64,000 bases of DNA from Alkalihalobacillus sp. TS-13 (lineage in GTDB: Bacteria > Bacillota > Bacilli > Bacillales > Fictibacillaceae). A program made the translations under genes and the position numbers. The DNA lies in contig NZ_JAHKSI010000001.1 of the NCBI RefSeq assembly GCF_019720915.1, forward strand, positions 1,798,001 through 1,862,000, written 5' to 3'. The notes below the pieces were generated by a model. It saw nothing but the letters and a program-made list of their open reading frames with translations, searched no databases and had not been told where the DNA came from. Below, one piece after another: positions 34,082-43,264 of this stretch (position 1 is its first letter; each line of letters begins with the position of its first letter).

Positions 34082-35419
34082 TTATTTTTTATAGAATTCA
34101 TCTTGGACTTTCTGAACTTCCTTATCCGCAGTTTCCAGTGCTTCATCAACCGAGGCTTCATTTAAAAATGCCCTGTTGAGGTTATCTCCCATCTGTTTTA
34201 CCCACTCCGACCAAACAGCGTTGACATCCAGCGTACCAGCAAATTCGAAACTGTCCAAGAATGCTTGTTTGTTTTGAGGCTTGTCACCTGAATTAAGGAA
34301 CAAGTCAGAGTTTGCTACGGATTTCTTAACCGGTACGGCTTCCCCTAATTCTGCCCATTGCTTTTGTACATTATCTTCAGAAACCCAGTATTTGATCCAC
34401 TCCCAAGCTGCTTTTGCTTTTTTATCAGAAGTATTGTTACTGATTACCCAAGAGTTTGCGATTACTGGAGAGAAGCGTTTTCCATCAGGACCTTTCGGCA
34501 AGACCGTTACGTCATAATTGACGCCAGTTTCATTCGCTGCCAACGCCCGTGCATAGATCCCGATCCGCATTGCTGCAGTTTGACTCGGGAAAGGAGACAT
34601 TGGACTTTGGAAAGCTTGAAGGTCCGCTGGATCGGTGAAGATTCCACGTTCCATTCCATCAACGATGTAGTTGACAGCTTCTTTATTTTCTGGTGAATCG
34701 ATTATGGATTTTCTCAAATCTTCTCCTAACACGCCTCCACCATAGGATTTCAATACAGGCATCCAACCTTCGGTGATGTTAAAGAATGTAAGCCCATATT
34801 GTTTTACAGTGTTAGCATCGAACCCAGATTCCCCGGCTTTTTTGCCACTCGTGTCAATCGTTAATTTAGCGCCGGCTTCTTTCAGATCTTCCCATGTCCA
34901 AGTATCATCAGGATAATCCACTCCTGCAGCATCAAACATGTCTTTGTTATAGAAAAGTGCTCCAATCTGGATTCCTTGAGGTACACCCCAATACTTTCCG
35001 TCAGGACCTTTGTTGAAATCCAAACCGTAATAATCATCTTTGTTCAAATCTTTCTCAATCCATTTTGTCAGATCCCTCGCAGCTCCACGTTCTGCATATT
35101 TCAGTACGAATACTCCGTCGGAGAGCCAGACATCCGGTTCATTTCCACCTGCAATCTGTGTATCAAGCTTTTGGAAAAATTGTTGATACGGTGCATTCTG
35201 AGTCTTGACCTTTATATCCGGATGTTCTTTCTCAAATTGAGCGATGAGATCCTTCATCTTTTCATCTGCACTACCAGATGAATAAAAGCCTAAAGTAATT
35301 TCAGTTGCGGATGAATCCCCATCTTCCTCTGAGTCCGTTTCTGCCGAACATGCTGAAAGGAGCAATGCAAGAATTAAAACCATTACAGGAAACGTTTTGA
35401 ATACCTTTTTGAATGACAA
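34082..35419 (-). CDS. Extracellular sugar-binding lipoprotein (CUT1 family)
   Basis: Substrate-binding lipoprotein of the ABC importer, 445 residues. The signal peptide MSFKKVFKTFPVMVLILALL ends with the lipobox LSAC, followed by an acidic linker. EITLGFYSSGSADEKMKDLI and PDVWLSDGVFVLKYAERGAA are typical of family 1 binding proteins. I start at TTG 35419, which has AGGGGGAG six bases upstream. The in-frame ATG 42 bp earlier has no site and would put extra residues before the signal peptide. It is the first gene of the leftward operon and divergent from the two-component system. Confidence 0.93.
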   Translation of the reverse strand: MSFKKVFKTFPVMVLILALLLSACSAETDSEEDGDSSATEITLGFYSSGSADEKMKDLIAQFEKEHPDIKVKTQNAPYQQFFQKLDTQIAGGNEPDVWLSDGVFVLKYAERGAARDLTKWIEKDLNKDDYYGLDFNKGPDGKYWGVPQGIQIGALFYNKDMFDAAGVDYPDDTWTWEDLKEAGAKLTIDTSGKKAGESGFDANTVKQYGLTFFNITEGWMPVLKSYGGGVLGEDLRKSIIDSPENKEAVNYIVDGMERGIFTDPADLQAFQSPMSPFPSQTAAMRIGIYARALAANETGVNYDVTVLPKGPDGKRFSPVIANSWVISNNTSDKKAKAAWEWIKYWVSEDNVQKQWAELGEAVPVKKSVANSDLFLNSGDKPQNKQAFLDSFEFAGTLDVNAVWSEWVKQMGDNLNRAFLNEASVDEALETADKEVQKVQDEFYKK

Positions 35420-35439
35420 TGTTTTCTCCCCCTTTTCAT

Positions 35440-35453
35440 TAATAACGCTTACA
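35440..35453 (-). promoter_or_regulatory. CcpA-like catabolite element before the sugar ABC operon
   Basis: Minus strand TGTAAGCGTTATTA matches 13 of 14 positions of TGWAARCGYTWNCW and lies 21 bp before the TTG start of the binding-protein gene. Confidence 0.5.
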
Positions 35454-35579
35454 TGTTTCATATTAAAAGTTAAATTCAGATCAGAAAATGGAAATTCATT
35501 TGAAAGGTTGTGTTTTTTTCAATAAAATGAAAATAAAGAAAATTATAACTATTAATACCCTTCATAAGGAGATACGGCT

Positions 35580-37406
35580 ATGCCCTTTAAATTAGGTTCG
35601 ATCAACTCTAAATTATTTTTCATCATCCTTGTTTTCGTATGTATCCCTTTACTTGTTCTAGGGCTCTTCTGGTATGAAAAGACAACTGCAGCGATTGAAG
35701 ATAATGCCGTCAAATATAGCCAGCATCTCTTGAAACAAACCAATGAGTATTTGGACTTCTACCTGATTGAATTGGAACAGGCTACCGTGCCGTTTCTTTC
35801 CCAGCCCCAAGTTCAATCCTATCTTAAGCTAGACCCCGACAACTCGACACGATATGAACGTTTCATCACGTCACAAAAAATCCAGGATGAATCTTTCGCA
35901 AGTATCCTTGAAGGCCGTTCTGATATCTTTGGTATCTCGCTCATCAATGACCATGGAATGCAAGTCAATAATTACGTTAAAGTAAATAATTATCTCGATA
36001 TGAACGAAATCAAAAAACGAAATATCCATTTATGGAATATCCAAAAAGAATTAGATCCCTATCAGATCATGGACATTGAATTTGTTCAAGGTACACCCGT
36101 ACTTACTGTTGTCCGTAAGGTATTCGATAAACACACCTATGATACTTCGGGACTATTAATCATAAACCTGCGACTGAATAAATTGAAGAGCATCATTAAT
36201 GAAGTGACATTAAGCCATTTCAAGAATGTATGGATTGTAAATGAGAACGACAAAATCGTATACCATCCTGACCATAGTGAGCTTAGCAAGACATTTTCGT
36301 ATGAACAAACCGAAAATCATGATAAGGATTATTTCTTCATTAACAGAGACGATAGCTTGAAAACTCTGAAGGTATACGATCATTCAAGTACTTCGAATTG
36401 GACGATGGCCGCCAGTGTTCCTTTAGGCAAACTGATGACAAATCTGATCACGGTCAGAAATTCAACCATTTGGATCGGCCTGCTTCTGATTGGTGTCGCA
36501 TTAGTGTTTGTAGGTGGATTTTCCTTTTTCCTGACCTATTCACTTTCAAATTTACAAAAGATGATGAAACAAGTGGAATCAGGAAATTTGAATATTGAAA
36601 GAAAGAAACCAAATACCCTATCAAGAAACGATGAGGTCAATGATTTATATGATAGTTTCTATACAATGACCCATAAACTGAATCATTTGATTAAAGAGGT
36701 CCAGCACTCCAAACTTGTTGAGAAGGAGCTGGAATTGAAGAATCGGGAATCGGAGTTACATGCTATGCAATCCCAAATAAATCCGCACTTTCTGTACAAC
36801 ACGCTTGAGATCATCAATTCCCATGCCATCATTGAAAATCAGATGATGATCAGTCGAATGACGACATCTCTCGCGGATATGTTCCGATACAATGTCAGTA
36901 ACACGAAGACGATCGTCACATTAAAGGAGGAAATTCAACAGATCCGTTCTTATCTCCAAATTCAAAAAGAGAGGTTTGAAGAACTCCAGGTTTATTTTGA
37001 TATCGACGATACCATAGCCAAAGAAGTATGGACTGCGAGACTGACCATCCAGCCTATTATAGAAAATGCTTTTGTACACGGGTATGAAGATCATGAGTTG
37101 ACCCCTACTTTTATCGGAGTATATGGAAAAGTAGAGGAACATCATTATACGCTCTCGATTGTAGATCGCGGTCATGGAATGAACAAAGGTACAAAAGATG
37201 GTTTCAACCACGCTTTTCTAAACAATGAAGATCCTCCAGTCAACCGTAAGACCACAAAGCGAATCGGGTTGATCAACGTACATAAACGGATCTATGGAAG
37301 CTTCGGTCATCCTTATGGTTTATATATCAAGCAATCCGATGAGAATGGGACGATTGTAGAAATCAAATTGCCATACGATCAAGAAGAGAAAAAAAAGGAG
37401 GCATAA
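35580..37406 (+). CDS. Membrane sensor histidine kinase, YesM-type (LytS-like fold)
   Basis: A 608-residue sensor. Helices at about residues 9-31 and 295-320 enclose a large extracellular Cache-like region; a HAMP-like segment (SNLQKMMKQVESGNLNIERK) follows. The His_kinase motif is SQINPHFLYNTLEIINSH, and the ATP site includes QPIIENAFVHGYE and DRGHGMN. AAGGAGATACGGCT precedes the ATG. It is one base from the AraC-type response regulator gene. Such pairs in Bacillus sense extracellular oligosaccharides and activate adjacent ABC/hydrolase operons. Confidence 0.95.
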   Translation: MPFKLGSINSKLFFIILVFVCIPLLVLGLFWYEKTTAAIEDNAVKYSQHLLKQTNEYLDFYLIELEQATVPFLSQPQVQSYLKLDPDNSTRYERFITSQKIQDESFASILEGRSDIFGISLINDHGMQVNNYVKVNNYLDMNEIKKRNIHLWNIQKELDPYQIMDIEFVQGTPVLTVVRKVFDKHTYDTSGLLIINLRLNKLKSIINEVTLSHFKNVWIVNENDKIVYHPDHSELSKTFSYEQTENHDKDYFFINRDDSLKTLKVYDHSSTSNWTMAASVPLGKLMTNLITVRNSTIWIGLLLIGVALVFVGGFSFFLTYSLSNLQKMMKQVESGNLNIERKKPNTLSRNDEVNDLYDSFYTMTHKLNHLIKEVQHSKLVEKELELKNRESELHAMQSQINPHFLYNTLEIINSHAIIENQMMISRMTTSLADMFRYNVSNTKTIVTLKEEIQQIRSYLQIQKERFEELQVYFDIDDTIAKEVWTARLTIQPIIENAFVHGYEDHELTPTFIGVYGKVEEHHYTLSIVDRGHGMNKGTKDGFNHAFLNNEDPPVNRKTTKRIGLINVHKRIYGSFGHPYGLYIKQSDENGTIVEIKLPYDQEEKKKEA

Positions 37407-37407
37407 C

Positions 37408-38463
37408 ATGTACACGGCAATCGTAGTAGATGACGAAAAGATGATTAAACGTAGCATCGTTGCTCTTATACAATCGAATGATACAGGCTTTGAAATCGTC
37501 GGTGAAGCAAAGGATGGCATAGATGCAATCGAATTAAACGAGAGATACTCACCTGACTTGATCATCACAGATATAAGAATGCCGAAATTGAATGGACTGA
37601 AGTTTATTGAAAGAGTCAAGGAAACCAATACGCGATCAAAATTTATCATCATATCGGGTTATGATGAATTTGAATACGCACAAACAGCAATTCGCTATGG
37701 TGTGATCGACTTCTTATTGAAACCATTGAAACCAGATCAATTTCTTTCCTCTCTAAAAAAAGTTCATGAACATTTAGATACTGACCGAAAACCCCTTAAG
37801 GATCGTAATGAGTGGCTTTGGGAAATCAAGTCATTCGTTGAAAATCTCGTTCAGGTTATTTGGCTTCTTGAAGAAGAACAAGTGAGGGACATGCTAGAGG
37901 TGATGTATCAGAAAATAATAGAGCAAGAGCAAGATAATGAGTATATCAAAGGACTGTATATTGATATGGTTGTTTTCATCAAAGGAGAAGTGAATAAGCA
38001 AATGGGTTCAAAGGTATATGTAGAATTGGTTAATGAATCGCTGTTACCGGATGATCCAATCGAAATGAATGGATATGTGTATACCATTTGCAATACCATC
38101 ATGCATCAATTAAAAATGACCCGTAATATAGGCCAAAGAAATAACATCATTTCTGCAGTGAAGTATATCGATTCCAACTATCGGGAGGAGAACCTGAACT
38201 TGCAACTCGTCGCTAACTCAGTGAACATGTCTCCTTCTTACTTCAGCATGGAGTTCAAAGCAGAAATGGGAATCAGTTTCATACAATACATTACGAAAAA
38301 GAGGATTGAACTAGCAAAAGAACTTCTAAACAACCCATCCTATAAAACGTATGAAATTGCTCATACCATCGGATACAATGACTACCCTCACTTCACTAAG
38401 ACATTTAAAAAGCACGTTGGGATTACACCTTCCCAGTTCCGAAAACGGATCGGCGTCCATTAA
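37408..38463 (+). CDS. Response regulator with AraC-type DNA-binding domain (YesN-type)
   Basis: A 351-residue regulator. The receiver domain (residues 1-125) has VVDDEKMIKRS, the phosphoacceptor Asp in PDLIITDIRMPKLNG and the conserved Lys in FLLKPLKPDQF. The C-terminal AraC domain has LQLVANSVNMSPSYFSMEFK and EIAHTIGYNDYPHFTKTFKK. AAAGGAGGCATAAC lies before the ATG. Probable targets are the divergent ABC operon and perhaps the heparinase-like genes. Confidence 0.95.
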   Translation: MYTAIVVDDEKMIKRSIVALIQSNDTGFEIVGEAKDGIDAIELNERYSPDLIITDIRMPKLNGLKFIERVKETNTRSKFIIISGYDEFEYAQTAIRYGVIDFLLKPLKPDQFLSSLKKVHEHLDTDRKPLKDRNEWLWEIKSFVENLVQVIWLLEEEQVRDMLEVMYQKIIEQEQDNEYIKGLYIDMVVFIKGEVNKQMGSKVYVELVNESLLPDDPIEMNGYVYTICNTIMHQLKMTRNIGQRNNIISAVKYIDSNYREENLNLQLVANSVNMSPSYFSMEFKAEMGISFIQYITKKRIELAKELLNNPSYKTYEIAHTIGYNDYPHFTKTFKKHVGITPSQFRKRIGVH

Positions 38464-38650
38464 GAAAAGCGTAAGCGCCATGGGGCAATCTCGAAGGGCA
38501 ACTGGAAGTCCGATGAGGAGGCTCGAACCAAACAGAGTTTGGACCTGCGTGGGGAACCACAGGTATTTATGTCAGTGTGTCGCCGCCGCAGGAGGTCTGA
38601 AGTGATCCCAGAGACTAGGGGCTTAGCTAGACATTACATCTGTGTGATCA
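38464..38650. repeat. GC-rich structured intergenic element, probable dispersed repeat
   Basis: The stretch begins AAGAAAAGCGTAAGCGCCAT and is clearly richer in G+C than its surroundings. It has short inverted segments (GAGGCTCG; CCAAACAGAGTTTGG) and ends AGCTAGACATTAC. This pattern resembles the GAAAAGCGnAAGCGCC intergenic repeats seen in many Bacillaceae. No coding frame is visible. I see no second copy in the window. Confidence 0.45.
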
Positions 38651-38680
38651 AATTTTTATTCTTTCTTTACCTATAAGAAG

Positions 38681-38707
38681 ATGGGGTTGCTCCAGAAGAG
38701 GAGCAAC
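38681..38707. terminator. Hairpin between convergent regulator and heparinase-like genes
   Basis: GGGTTGCTCC-AGAAGA-GGAGCAACCC is a perfect 10-bp stem. T tracts are weak on both strands, but the position between convergent genes fits a shared terminator. Confidence 0.6.
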
Positions 38708-38708
38708 C

Positions 38709-40745
38709 CTATACTTTAACAATCCAATCTTTCTCTTCATCCCCTTTTCTTTGGATGAACAGTACATCACCTGTCATATGTTTGTTGGAAAATTGATAGC
38801 TGCATGGACCTTGATGTGAAAAAAGAATGACTTCTGACATGCCTTCTCTGGTCACTTCAATTGCTGTAACCTCATCTTCTGACAGCTTTTTATTACGGGT
38901 ATCAAACACATCTACTTTCGATATGGATAAATTGGTGCTTTTTGATTGTTTATGCGGGATCAATGCTGTTATGAATTTTGTATGACCTGAACCTCTTTTT
39001 TGAGTAATGACTTTCGTCGAGGTTTGCTTTTGATTATAGTCTCTTGATATCCAACATTTTTCCTTGGTCAAAGATACAGGTTCGAGTGATTTTAGTTCCA
39101 ATTGAATGTTATCGGGACTTTTTGCCAGAATCGATCCTGACGAGGAATCAAGATCAATCGAACATTCCTCTGAAAAATGGAAATGCTGTTTAAAGTCATG
39201 CTCTTGATTGGATTGAAAACGATCAACGATGATCCAATAATATGGTTTTATATAGAGAATCTGTCGTAAAACTTGGACAGGATCTTCTAACTTCATATAT
39301 CCAGAATGACCAGCCTGTACGTAATCGAACTCTGGTTGACTATTCCAAAATGTATCTGTAGGCTGTGCGACATTTTCCCAAGTCCATGAATCCACATAAG
39401 AAGAGATGCTTTTATCATCTACACTGGTGGTGTTATGCTGGAATGACTCTTTGAAATATTTTCGATCATCAGTTTCCATGTATGTGTATCTACCTGTATC
39501 CACAAGAAAATCTTTTCCGTTGAAGCTTAAATCGACATGTAGGAAATCATCATGACCATGCGCACGGATAATATCCATATGACCACCGTCAAAAATCAAA
39601 TACTGCCCATCCTCGGCCCAATCACTGCGCATAACGGAATAACCAGATTGATTTAAAAGGATGGAGGAAAACGACGGTACAATGCTTTCGAGAGCTTGAT
39701 ACTTTTCAAATCCTTTTTGTCCGAAATACCATAGTCCTTCGTAATCCAGCAAAGGATATCCCTGGTGTTTCAAATCTCCTCTTCCGAATAAAACCGCACC
39801 GCGTGTTAATACATCCCGAATATCGGTGTGATCACTATCACTCAGCATCGGTTGATGACCACCAGGTTTTACGATCGACAAGGATGCCGTGTACAGTTGA
39901 TTCAAGCTATCCTTAAACTGAATGGGATAATCGACTTGATTAAGGTCCGCTAACCAAACTGATTCAAAAAGACAATGGAGCACCTCATGATGGTACATCG
40001 GACTTTGCTCATTGTGCATACCATCCTCAAAAATTTGAAGTTTACACATCTCTTCTAATCGTTCGATCGCGAATTGTAGCCAAGTAGAGGATTGTTCAAG
40101 ATGAGGAAACAAGGAGGCAATTTGAAACAATCCGTTCGTCTCAAGAAATCCCCAATTACTTTGGCGATCATGAGGTGTGTAAGCAATACTCAAATACAGC
40201 CCATGAAGTTTCACCGCTTCAAGGAATATAAATTCTTCATCCTCTCCCCACAAACTTGAGTTTCTCACACAATGATAACCTTTTACCCAGTTCGTAATAC
40301 GAATGCCACTATCGAGTTTCCTCCATGTATCCTTTACATTGTAGTGCCGATCTTTGCTTTCATGGATTTCTTGTTCTGTCAAAGGATTCTGCCGGACCCA
40401 ATCCTTCAGGAGCCGGATATATGCTTTTGCATATTTTTCATTATCAGTCAGCCAATAAGCTTGCCCCAGTTCTGCCATAAACCTGGATCGATTCAAGTTC
40501 ACGGTCCATTCAAAATCTCCACTATATTGATAGGTCCAATCCATTCCATCTTGGAATGTAAATGGATCTTCACATCGTTCCATATCCCAACGATGGGTGA
40601 AAACAAAGGTATTATTACAAGCCATATCAGCTCGTGCAATCACTTCTTCCACTTCTTGAGCCCAATACTTTCGACTGGTATCAACGATAAATTCCTTATC
40701 CTCTAAGGAGTAAAAGAATCGTTTATCCTTTTGAGTTGTAGTCAT
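38709..40745 (-). CDS. Heparinase II/III-like polysaccharide lyase
   Basis: A 678-residue protein with an all-alpha toroid followed by a beta-sandwich domain. RQNPLTEQEIHESKD and DSGIRITNWVKGYHCVRNSS are N-terminal (alginate lyase-like) segments, and PHDRQSNWGFLETNGLFQIA carries catalytic Asn/Tyr/His candidates. RAHGHDDFLHVDLSFNGKDF then LVDTGRYTY is the hallmark of the heparinase II/III C-terminal domain. No signal peptide, so it acts on imported oligosaccharides, giving unsaturated uronic acids. The ATG at 40745 has AGGAGG six bases upstream and overlaps the end region of the aldolase gene. The exact polysaccharide (glycosaminoglycan, alginate or oligouronide) is not readable. Confidence 0.88.
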   Translation of the reverse strand: MTTTQKDKRFFYSLEDKEFIVDTSRKYWAQEVEEVIARADMACNNTFVFTHRWDMERCEDPFTFQDGMDWTYQYSGDFEWTVNLNRSRFMAELGQAYWLTDNEKYAKAYIRLLKDWVRQNPLTEQEIHESKDRHYNVKDTWRKLDSGIRITNWVKGYHCVRNSSLWGEDEEFIFLEAVKLHGLYLSIAYTPHDRQSNWGFLETNGLFQIASLFPHLEQSSTWLQFAIERLEEMCKLQIFEDGMHNEQSPMYHHEVLHCLFESVWLADLNQVDYPIQFKDSLNQLYTASLSIVKPGGHQPMLSDSDHTDIRDVLTRGAVLFGRGDLKHQGYPLLDYEGLWYFGQKGFEKYQALESIVPSFSSILLNQSGYSVMRSDWAEDGQYLIFDGGHMDIIRAHGHDDFLHVDLSFNGKDFLVDTGRYTYMETDDRKYFKESFQHNTTSVDDKSISSYVDSWTWENVAQPTDTFWNSQPEFDYVQAGHSGYMKLEDPVQVLRQILYIKPYYWIIVDRFQSNQEHDFKQHFHFSEECSIDLDSSSGSILAKSPDNIQLELKSLEPVSLTKEKCWISRDYNQKQTSTKVITQKRGSGHTKFITALIPHKQSKSTNLSISKVDVFDTRNKKLSEDEVTAIEVTREGMSEVILFSHQGPCSYQFSNKHMTGDVLFIQRKGDEEKDWIVKV

Positions 40746-40755
40746 CATACTCCTC

Positions 40756-41838
40756 CTAGTGATGTTTCGCACTTTCTTCAGAACACCATTTCGTGACGTT
40801 CTCTGCTACAAAAGAATCATCTTGAAGATGAGGATGCTGTCGGTAGATTCGGTCGATTTCGGTAGCTTGACCCGGACTCAATCTTTCCTTTGGGTTGAGG
40901 CAGAGATTCGTCTGGAGAAGCCCTTGTCTTCTTAATACCTCGTTAATTCCAGCAATACTGCCCTTGAATCCATTGACAGGGTCAAATAATGCTGAATTGG
41001 CATCCGTCAATTCAGCTCCAAGAGTCAACAAATCCACAGGTATGACACCCTGGCTTCTTGCTTTTTTCACTTGGCTCAAGAGTTCAACTGCTTTCGACGT
41101 CCAAACGGCCCATTGACCAAGAAGTCCTCCGACAATCTGCTTTGTCACGATCCTTCTGTTGATTTCAAAACGATATTCTGTCAAAAGGTCTCCCACGATG
41201 TTATCGTCATTACCCGTGTAAAGTGCAATCTCTTTACCTCTTGATGATTCACAAACCGCTCTGACGACATCTGATGTATGATAACGATCGAACGGAGCTA
41301 GTTTGATTGCATAAAGGTTGGGAATCTCAGCGAATTTACGCCAAAAGTCATAGCTGAACACTCTCCCTCCGACGGCTGGCTGTAAATAAAACCCGAAAAC
41401 CGGTATAACTTCAGAAATCGTTCTGACTCTTTCCAAATGTGTTTTTTCATCGAGATCTGATAAACCGCCCATACTGACAAGGGCTAAATCATATCCTAGG
41501 TTTTTCGCAGTTTCAGCTTCCTTAAGTCCTTGAGACGTCGGCCCTGCAACACCTGCCACTTTAATGAACGGTTGACCCTGCATCACTTTTTCAACTTCTT
41601 CAACAGCTAATCGTAATACAGGTTCATATAGATCGATCCCTTTATCTCGTATTTCAAATTGGGTTGTATGGACACCGACTGCAATCCCTCCAGCACCACT
41701 TGCCGTGTAATATTGCGTCAGCATACGTTGTCTCTTTTCATCGAGCTTCCGGCCATCGTTCAACGCCAAAGGATGGGCAGGAATGACAGTGCCTTCATGC
41801 AGAAGCTTTTTCACTTTTGGATTCAGTGTCACACTCAT
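40756..41838 (-). CDS. DapA-family aldolase/lyase
   Basis: Class I aldolase of the dihydrodipicolinate synthase family, 360 residues. The Schiff-base Lys is in NLYAIKLAPFDRYH, the proton-relay Tyr in PVFGFYLQPAVGGRV, and GAGGIAVGVHTTQFEIRD replaces the usual GTTGE region. Its ATG directly follows the stop of the epimerase gene, with AAAGGGGAACTTC inside it. In this context it may cleave a keto-deoxy sugar acid from the lyase products. It is longer than typical 300-residue DapA proteins; the C-terminal tail is unassigned. Confidence 0.8.
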   Translation of the reverse strand: MSVTLNPKVKKLLHEGTVIPAHPLALNDGRKLDEKRQRMLTQYYTASGAGGIAVGVHTTQFEIRDKGIDLYEPVLRLAVEEVEKVMQGQPFIKVAGVAGPTSQGLKEAETAKNLGYDLALVSMGGLSDLDEKTHLERVRTISEVIPVFGFYLQPAVGGRVFSYDFWRKFAEIPNLYAIKLAPFDRYHTSDVVRAVCESSRGKEIALYTGNDDNIVGDLLTEYRFEINRRIVTKQIVGGLLGQWAVWTSKAVELLSQVKKARSQGVIPVDLLTLGAELTDANSALFDPVNGFKGSIAGINEVLRRQGLLQTNLCLNPKERLSPGQATEIDRIYRQHPHLQDDSFVAENVTKWCSEESAKHH

Positions 41839-42855
41839 CTAGAAGTTCCCCTTTCGTTCCTGGAAGTGGGTCGGTTTATTCAAGACTTCGCCACCTTTTT
41901 CCACCCAATGAACTGTCCAATCAATCATTTCTCTAATTGTGACCTTAGGATATCCGAATAACTCATAAGCTTTTGAAGCATTACTCAATAGTGCCGTTTC
42001 CTGTTCAATACCCGTAAATAATGGAGCAACTCCAAACCTTTCCCCAAACCTTTCAGCTACCCAACGGATCGAGAGCGTTTCCGGTCCCGTAATATTCAAA
42101 ACAGTCGACGGGGAATCACAATGTAAGAGGGATCGAAGGGCCATTTCGTTCGCATCTCCCTGCCAAATCACGTTGGCATGACCCATATCCAAGTCAACTG
42201 GTGTTCCAGCTTTGACAGACTTAGCAATCTCCAAGAGAACACCATACCGCAAATCAATGGCATAATTTAAACGGAAGTGTAATAGAGGAGTCCCATACTT
42301 ATAGGAAAAATGCGAAAAAATGCGTTCTCTTCCTAAAGATGATTGAGCGTACTCTCCCACTGGTCCTGTAGGATGCTCTTCAGAAGCTCCACCAAGTGTT
42401 ACAGGTGTAAGAGGATAAACGTTACCAGTAGAAAAAGACACTATTTTTGAATCTTTAAATCTTTCTGCTACTCGCCCTGGAAGATAGGAATTCATCGCCC
42501 ATGTGAGATGCTCCATTCCTGCGGTCCCGAACTTGTTTCCTACCATGTAGATGATATTTTTTACATCTGGCAGTCCTTTCAAATGAGCTTCATTCAACAG
42601 ATCAGCTGCTATGGTTACCACGCCTGCCTCCTCCAGCTCTTCTTGAAGGGTTCCTTTTGAGAATCTCGAAACACCAATTACGCGTTTGTTTAAATCTCCC
42701 TTACGGACAGCATTTACAGCAAGCTTTGCTAGGGTCGGCCCCATCTTCCCACCAACACCTAATATCATCAAATCTCCAGCGACTTTTGAGAGATCATCAA
42801 TCAGTCGTTGTGATGGGGCACACATTTTCAATTCCAATTCTTCGATTGTTTCCAT
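41839..42855 (-). CDS. NAD-dependent epimerase/dehydratase (extended SDR)
   Basis: A 338-residue extended short-chain dehydrogenase. MILGVGGKMGPTLAKLAVNA is the NAD-binding loop (GxGGKMG). FSTGNVYPLTPVTLGGASEE carries the Ser/Thr region, and the Tyr in VGEYAQSSLGRERIF is in a variant YxxxK-like position without the usual Lys. VLNITGPETLSIRWVAERF is the substrate-domain region. It is the first gene of a three-gene leftward operon with the aldolase and the lyase. Substrate unknown; variant active site lowers certainty about activity. Confidence 0.82.
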   Translation of the reverse strand: METIEELELKMCAPSQRLIDDLSKVAGDLMILGVGGKMGPTLAKLAVNAVRKGDLNKRVIGVSRFSKGTLQEELEEAGVVTIAADLLNEAHLKGLPDVKNIIYMVGNKFGTAGMEHLTWAMNSYLPGRVAERFKDSKIVSFSTGNVYPLTPVTLGGASEEHPTGPVGEYAQSSLGRERIFSHFSYKYGTPLLHFRLNYAIDLRYGVLLEIAKSVKAGTPVDLDMGHANVIWQGDANEMALRSLLHCDSPSTVLNITGPETLSIRWVAERFGERFGVAPLFTGIEQETALLSNASKAYELFGYPKVTIREMIDWTVHWVEKGGEVLNKPTHFQERKGNF

Positions 42856-43032
42856 AAGATCAACTCCCCTTTTATTGAAACTCTATCCTAAACTACATCA
42901 AATTTTAGAGAAGCAGGAGATTGGAAACAATGACTTAAATACGTCCTTTTTTATCGTAAAAAGAAAAGGAATTAAGCGAATAGTGCTGAAGCCTATATAA
43001 ACAGGCTTTGACCTACGAGTATTAAAGAAAAA

Positions 43033-43190
43033 AGGTGGTCGTTTTTAAGAGTTCCCCAAAAAGATTCCATTGGCCCAATATCAACACATCTACCCACCCG
43101 TGACACACTTTGTTTCATCTCTTCTTTATCTATTTTCCGTTTGAATCCTTTATTTGAACGAAAACAAAGACGGTTTAGGTGCGAAGTTTG
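43033..43190 (-). mobile_element. IS3-family transposase (OrfB) fragment
   Basis: Minus-strand frame reading KRKIDKEEMKQSVSRVGRCV then DIGPMESFWGTLKND, the integrase-core end with the DDE Glu, closest to the QSMSRxGxxxDNxxxESFxGTLK motif. Flanking parts are lost. Confidence 0.8.
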
Positions 43191-43229
43191 AGTTATTTAA
43201 TTGTATTCCATACTATTTTATGTTATAAA

Positions 43230-43251
43230 TATAATGACCGTTCTATATAAA
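43230..43251 (+). promoter_or_regulatory. Promoter-operator of the TetR gene
   Basis: TATAATGACCGTTCTATATA begins with a consensus -10 and nearly matches the sequence before the MFS gene at 43842-43863. The shared part downstream of the -10 is a likely TetR operator. Confidence 0.6.
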
Positions 43252-43264
43252 GGTGATGTCATAT

